Of a stretch of 64,000 nucleotides of DNA, positions 58,651 through 64,000 are shown piece by piece. The position numbers and the translations under genes are program-made. The notes beneath the pieces were generated by a model. It was not told the DNA's origin, searched no databases, and saw nothing but the letters and a program-made list of their open reading frames with translations. Origin of the DNA: Manis javanica (Eukaryota; Chordata; Mammalia; Pholidota; Manidae); NCBI RefSeq assembly GCF_040802235.1, contig NC_133165.1, positions 11,379,623 to 11,443,622 on the forward strand, given 5' to 3'. Positions within the stretch are counted from its first letter, which is position 1. Each line of letters starts with the position of its first letter.

Positions 58651-61600
58651 TTTTTAAGGAATTTTTCTCCCTTGTACCCATTTGTTCATTCAATCAATTA
58701 TTTCTGTATATAAACGTGTGTTCATACCTATTTATTTTATACTTTGAGATATAATCCAGTACGACAGTGCTAATTTATGTTTGGTACAAATATCCCAGTT
58801 TTGGCTATTGATTTTGTTCTTTCAAACTGACGTCTGTGTTGCCTTGACATGCCCCCATCCTTTTTTTTTTCGTTTTTCAGCTTTTCCTTACTTTCTGACT
58901 TCATGTGAATGATATGCCTTAGTGCTAGAATCAGCCAGTTCTTTAAGAAGCTCTGGTCTCTTTATTGGAAAATAGTATTCATTGCCTTTTGGACATTGGT
59001 AGTTTGTTTTCTCAATGGAAATTCAAATTAAGCAACTCAAAGCCATTTCTGCTCCCTATGACTCACCCTGAAACTCTGGTCATAGAGGTCTGTTCCTCTG
59101 CATTTTATCACAGTGACGGGCATGGAAATCTATACTGTTGCCCAAATTAAAACCTTGACTTCCTCACTGAGGTTCATACTACTCTAGGACACATATAAAA
59201 CAAATTTTCTCTATCATAATTCACTGTAAAGTCATCTTGTATTGTTACTCTGCCTCACGACTTGCCCAATTCCAATCTATTTGCACATTACAACACAATA
59301 TGGTAACCTCTAGTATCAAGTGATGGGTGAGACCCAGAATAGTCGGTCCCACTTACTTACCACTCCCACCGGCCTTTACCTCCCACCTTCCACCCACCCA
59401 GCCAGCAGCACTGAATTGCTTTAGGTCCCCCAGCTGCCCCAGTTATCATGCTCTCTCACCTCAAGTTTTACCCATGCTGTTCCCTCTGCTTGACACTCTT
59501 TACAGAACCTGACTTAGCTAAATAGCATTCACCTTCGAAGTTATAAATATAACATTTTATGTTAAATTTCATTTTCATACCTACCGTATATATTACTGTA
59601 GCAATCCAAAAAGAAAAGCAATAATTAAAAACCATTTGAAATGTGTATTTTCATCTTCCATTAGAACTTACAGTTAAAAAAATGATATGTATATCAGAGA
59701 CCAAGAAGACTCAAATTTTTTTAAAAACAAGAGCCCTTTATGTACTTATGACCCTTTAAATATTATGTACATATTAATTGACTATGAAATCTAGTTATAA
59801 TATGAGGTAGAACTAATATTACTTTTAATTTCTTTCTGGGAGTCATATTATATTCTCTGATATAACACAATAAATGAGAACATACTATCTTATTAGTAAT
59901 AACTGATTATTTCTGGCAAATGACAGCAGTTCTCTGAATAAAACCTCAGCATCATACAATATATCATTATCTAGGGAGTGAGAAATCAACTTAGTCATTC
60001 TTCATGAACATGTATAATCTTGTGATTTGAAAATTAGAAAAAAGACACCTCTATTTTCTTCAGAAGTCAGTTGAGGTACACTGATAGGACAGGCACATGG
60101 TTATTATTGTGCTGAACTTTCCTTTTAGTTGGATGTTTAGGTAAATAATATATACATACATATTTATTCCAGGGTATGTACATAATCCAATGATATATAT
60201 TCCAATTCTCAAGTTTCAGTAGGCATCCAAGAAACAATAACATAGTACAGTTGACAGTAAGCAAAGACTTTTCTGAAAAATGTAATTTCTGCATCAAACT
60301 TCCGTAATATCCAAGATTTTTTCCACTATCATGATCTTTAAGTCTTAATAAGAAGACACATGTCTTATAAATATGTTCAAGGCATAATGTCCCATTGAAA
60401 AGTAGCTTCTTAGGTAAGAGGAAAGTATCATGATCCAATGGCCAACCAACCAACAAGTTCCTGAGGGCACGGGCTTGGGGTGTGACATTTCTGTACATTT
60501 GTGAGTGAATATGTGTGTGTGGAGAGAGAGGACAGAGAGGAAGAATTAGAATGTATGTTTATATAAAAGCTATCACCAAAAAAAAGAGAGGTTAACAGGA
60601 GCAGACTGAAGGGTTGGCTAAACCCACTAGGGTTAAAATAGTTTTCCAGTAAATAACTCTTAGTATTTTATCATCCAAATACCAGTACAGAACAACTAAA
60701 GACAAATAGAAAGTTAATCAGTCTTGCAATATATGTGTGCCTGGAAGGGTGAGTAAACAGACAGAGAGGGCCAGAGGGGAAAGAGAAAGATATTTATATG
60801 AAAATAAAAGCATACAGAAAGGCATACAAAGAGAACTTTAAACGTGGCAAGTTTATAGAATGTGAAACTTAACTTGAAACAGCCTTGTAAAGCTTGCCAA
60901 GGCCAAAATAGAGTTACACTAAACTTTGTGTAATTTATCCATAAATTCCAGTGTTCTTTGGAGACATTGCTTGCCTACTTCAGATTCTAGTATCAAACTC
61001 TTCTAATTATTAACTCTAAGTGGTCATTTACTACACCTAAGCTTAACAATTTGCACTGAAAATTGCAATATAAATATTTCCTGCTAGTCTGGCAAGATAA
61101 CTTGTGAAAGTTATATAAGACTACATCTAAGATGTTCTGTATGCCGTAATTTAAGTGTATAACACTAAAACAGTGAGCTATTATTTATTAATTCTAACTG
61201 ATCCTTTCATATATACATATTCAATCTTTCAAATATGGAAATCAAAATAATGTGCAAAGATACAATTAAAAAGTAATAGAACATTTTATGAAAGCATAAG
61301 TGAAGTAACTAGTATTTCTGGGGTTTTTCTTCCTCACTCATGGGTTGCTGTCAATCTCCAGGTCTAGAACTGAATTTGCACAGCCTACAAAAGTGCCTTT
61401 GCAAGTGGCTATAATGAAGATTAAATCATGTCTGGGTAAAAATTAGTTTTGCTTGATCCAAAAACCATCATGGAGAATTTTAGAGATTGTAAAAGCATGT
61501 TTGAAATTAATATACCTTTAATAAGTGATTCAACATAATGATGCTCTGTATCTACAATATTTTAGTTTCTTGAAATGTAGAGATTTCCATCTGAAAATTT

Positions 61601-62385
61601 AAAACTATGATATTAGCTTTAATTGAATTTCAGTCTGCTAAAAATATGATCATATCATTTCAAATACATTTCTTTCATCTCAAAAAACAGTTTGTCCAGA
61701 ATTTGAATTCGTTTAGTGGTAAATAGTTTTTGCAGAGAGATTGTACATTAATTAATTTCAATTGTGTCTTATGTTGGCTAATTTATCTTAGTAAAAAGTT
61801 ACTTCTCTTTATGCCAAGTATTCCAATTGCTCAACAAGATTGCATAATTTTTTGCCTGAACCAGAGCAGAATAATCAATCTGTATAATACAAAAATAGTG
61901 TATTCTACGATATCTGACTAAAGTTTTCTCTGAGGTGAGCTCTGAGACAATTGTTTCTTGGAAGAAGAGTTTTTGAGAATTTCTTTCTCCAATTTCTAAT
62001 CATTTTCCTTTTCCCTTTGCACAGGAATTCTTATAAATTTTGTGCCTCTTTTATTTTTATTGTTCTCTCATTTTTGTACAGATATCCTCTAACTGTCTAC
62101 TTGAAGGCTAACCTTTTATGCACAAAAGAAAAATAAATTCTCAAAAGTAACTGCATTAAATCAAATGCACATGGCAAAATTTCATATGGCAGAATTCCTT
62201 GTATCTTGATCTAGACTGATGTAGTTGTTATACTTCACGTTCATTAATTCCATTGTATTTACCTACTAAATATTTCCCATAAATATGGTATATATCCTTA
62301 TCATCCGGTTAGATAATGATGCTAATTAATAAATGAAGCAAATATATGTAAGTAAAACAATATGGACACACCTGTGATTTAGGAC
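58651..62385. other. AT-rich unassigned DNA
   Basis: No supported gene. A 143-codon minus-strand frame at 60067-60498 has no recognisable domain. Confidence 0.5.
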
Positions 62386-62389
62386 AACT

Positions 62390-62612
62390 TATATTGCATA
62401 GTGATTCTCAGCTAGGAACATTTTGTCCCCTATGTGACATTTGCCAATGTTTGGAGACATTTGGTGGTCACAACTGATGGTCACTACTGGAATATAGTGA
62501 ACAGAGTCCAGTAAATATCCTGCAGTGCTTGGCAGAGTCCTGTACAACAAAAATTATCCACTCCAAAATATTAATAATAATGACAAAATTGAGAAATCCT
62601 GATACAGGGGGA
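62390..62612 (+). mobile_element. MER5A-like non-autonomous hAT DNA transposon relic
   Basis: GTGATTCTCAGCTAGGAACA, GACATTTGCCAATGTTTGG, AGACATTTGGTGGTCACAAC, AACAAAAATTATCCACTCCA and TTGAGAAATCCTGATACAG follow the full MER5A order in plus orientation. Confidence 0.85.
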
Positions 62613-63535
62613 AATTTATGGCTCTCATAATTCATCAGACTTCTATTTTTTTCTTGATGAGGAAGGAGTCTCACATTTGATTTTCAGTTCCAATAGCTCC
62701 TTTATGCATTAGTCTAAATTGAGGTGGACAGTTTTCCACTCAGCCACATCATCCACTGCATGAAACATACGGAACAAGAAAGCTGTCTGTTACCTAATGA
62801 CACGGGTCACTCTAATGTGTCTACAGAGAAGAGGGTTGGGAGCATTTCCTGGCATCACATCTCTGGTAAATGATGGCTATTACTGCTCTATAAATTGTAT
62901 TAGTGGGCAGAAAAGAGAGATGAGTGTATTCCATATAATTTATACATTAATGTAGTGCTTAGCATCCAACAGATTCAGTTTCAATTTTAATGGCAAAAAA
63001 AGAACGATGGTTATTTTCCTCCTACTGAGTCTAAGTAAATATTCTTGTTTCTGTGGGAAAATCTTGGTTTAAGCTGATCTTTCATAACACATGACAACAT
63101 AAGCATGGCAGATACTATATCATCATTATGTCATATGTGTACTATACTTAGATGTTAACTATAGACTTTGAATTAGGTGCTCCCACAAATGATCAAAATA
63201 ACTATGACTAATCATGATTTGGGTTGAGGAAGTCTATTAGGTATACTAACTAATTTGGGAAAATTCATGAACAATATATGAAAGTTCCCACAAATACATT
63301 AGAATTTCATAGAATCTGAACTGATAACCTTTAAGTAGATTTACGGGGATTATATTATATTTAGAATCATCTGTTTGTTTCACTTGCTAGAATTGTTTAA
63401 AAGAGTCGACAACCTATATTACTATGGAAAAGACAATTAGAAAAATTGCCATCTACAGATGAGATTTTACCTGATTTTTCTCCCCTGAATTCAACCTAGA
63501 AGGAAACTATTTTGCATATTATACTGAGTTCAATC
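62613..63535. other. AT-rich unassigned DNA
   Basis: No supported gene or named repeat. Confidence 0.5.
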
Positions 63536-63790
63536 TGTGTAGTAATTAAGAGTGTTGTTTCTGGAAACCAACAAATCTTACACTTGAATCACATATTTGC
63601 CATTTACAACTTTAATAAGTTTGGCATGTTATGTGATCCATAAACTCTTCAGCGTCTTATTAATAATATAGCAATAATAATAATAGTAATAATAATAATA
63701 TCCTGTGGGTTTTGCAAAGATGATTTAAAGATAGACTAAAAGCTCTCGGTAAAATGCTTGACACATAACATGTTCTTAGCAAATTTAATC
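63536..63790 (+). repeat. MIR-like relic with embedded (AAT)n
   Basis: AGAGTGTTGTTTCTGGAAACC, CTTGAATCACATATTTGCC and AAAATGCTTGACACATAACA are MIR motifs in plus order. An AAT/AATAGT microsatellite at 63660-63700 has expanded inside it. Confidence 0.7.
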
Positions 63791-64000
63791 ACAATGAATT
63801 TCTAAAACACTGTGTCATATGGAAAATTCAGTAATCCTGATCTCTTCTCTGGCATATCCAAAAGCCTATTTGTTATGTTTACCTGAAAGTCTAAACGCAC
63901 ATGAGACTCAGTATGTCAAGACCAAACTTTTCCTACCAAACCTGCTTCTCTTCTTCCTGTTCCCTATGTCCTGAAGACAGCCACAGAACTTGTTCCGATC
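63791..64000. other. Unassigned right end
   Basis: No supported feature. Confidence 0.4.

Noticed and set aside
60067..60498. 143-codon minus-strand open frame
   Set aside because: No domain, motif or similarity I recognise, AT-rich surroundings, and no splice or promoter context. Long chance frames are expected in 64 kb.

Overview
The window is mammalian nuclear DNA, intergenic or intronic in character. It is AT-rich, has no convincing host exon, and is built from layered retroelements: MIR and L2-like relics, MaLR-type LTR fragments, antisense L1 fragments, a MER5A-like DNA transposon and a nearly full-length but decayed L1. I saw no primate Alu, rodent B1/B2 or bovine BovB, and the only tRNA-Lys-like stretch is a single degenerate one. 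I therefore place it in a placental mammal, probably outside primates and rodents, and do not name a species.

Left edge (1-4546, minus strand): the 5' half of an old class I (gamma-like) endogenous retrovirus. Reading right to left it has a 270-bp LTR, a primer site matching tRNA-Phe, a long leader with a 63-bp tandem repeat, gag (split by a roughly 0.45-kb insertion), a TGA between gag and pro, and a pol ruined by stops, a frameshift and a changed polymerase active site. It runs off the window.

Middle (4547-48942): mostly old, unremarkable DNA. The main landmark is a plus-strand L1 (about 12081-17990) with a broken ORF1, a heavily interrupted ORF2 and a G-rich 3' UTR. It is nested between older repeat pieces. 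Around it lie several LTR-like pieces with AATAAA signals, microsatellites and small duplications.

Right part (48937-56974): the highlight is a complete plus-strand betaretrovirus-type provirus of 8026 bp inserted into an old antisense L1. It has two 334-bp LTRs differing at only three positions, a perfect 6-bp target duplication (GTATAC), a tRNA-Phe-like primer site, a strong leader splice donor, and uninterrupted gag, pro (dUTPase, protease, G-patch), pol (RT, RNase H, integrase) and env frames. Two -1 frameshift heptamers sit exactly where gag/pro and pro/pol overlap. An env splice acceptor and a structured region between env and the 3' LTR, which could be an RNA export element, complete the architecture. 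By reading, every catalytic motif checked is present. The element is young and may be insertionally polymorphic or still expressed.

The remainder (56975-64000) is the rest of the interrupted L1, a second overlapping L1 piece, a MER5A-like element, a MIR and unassigned AT-rich sequence.
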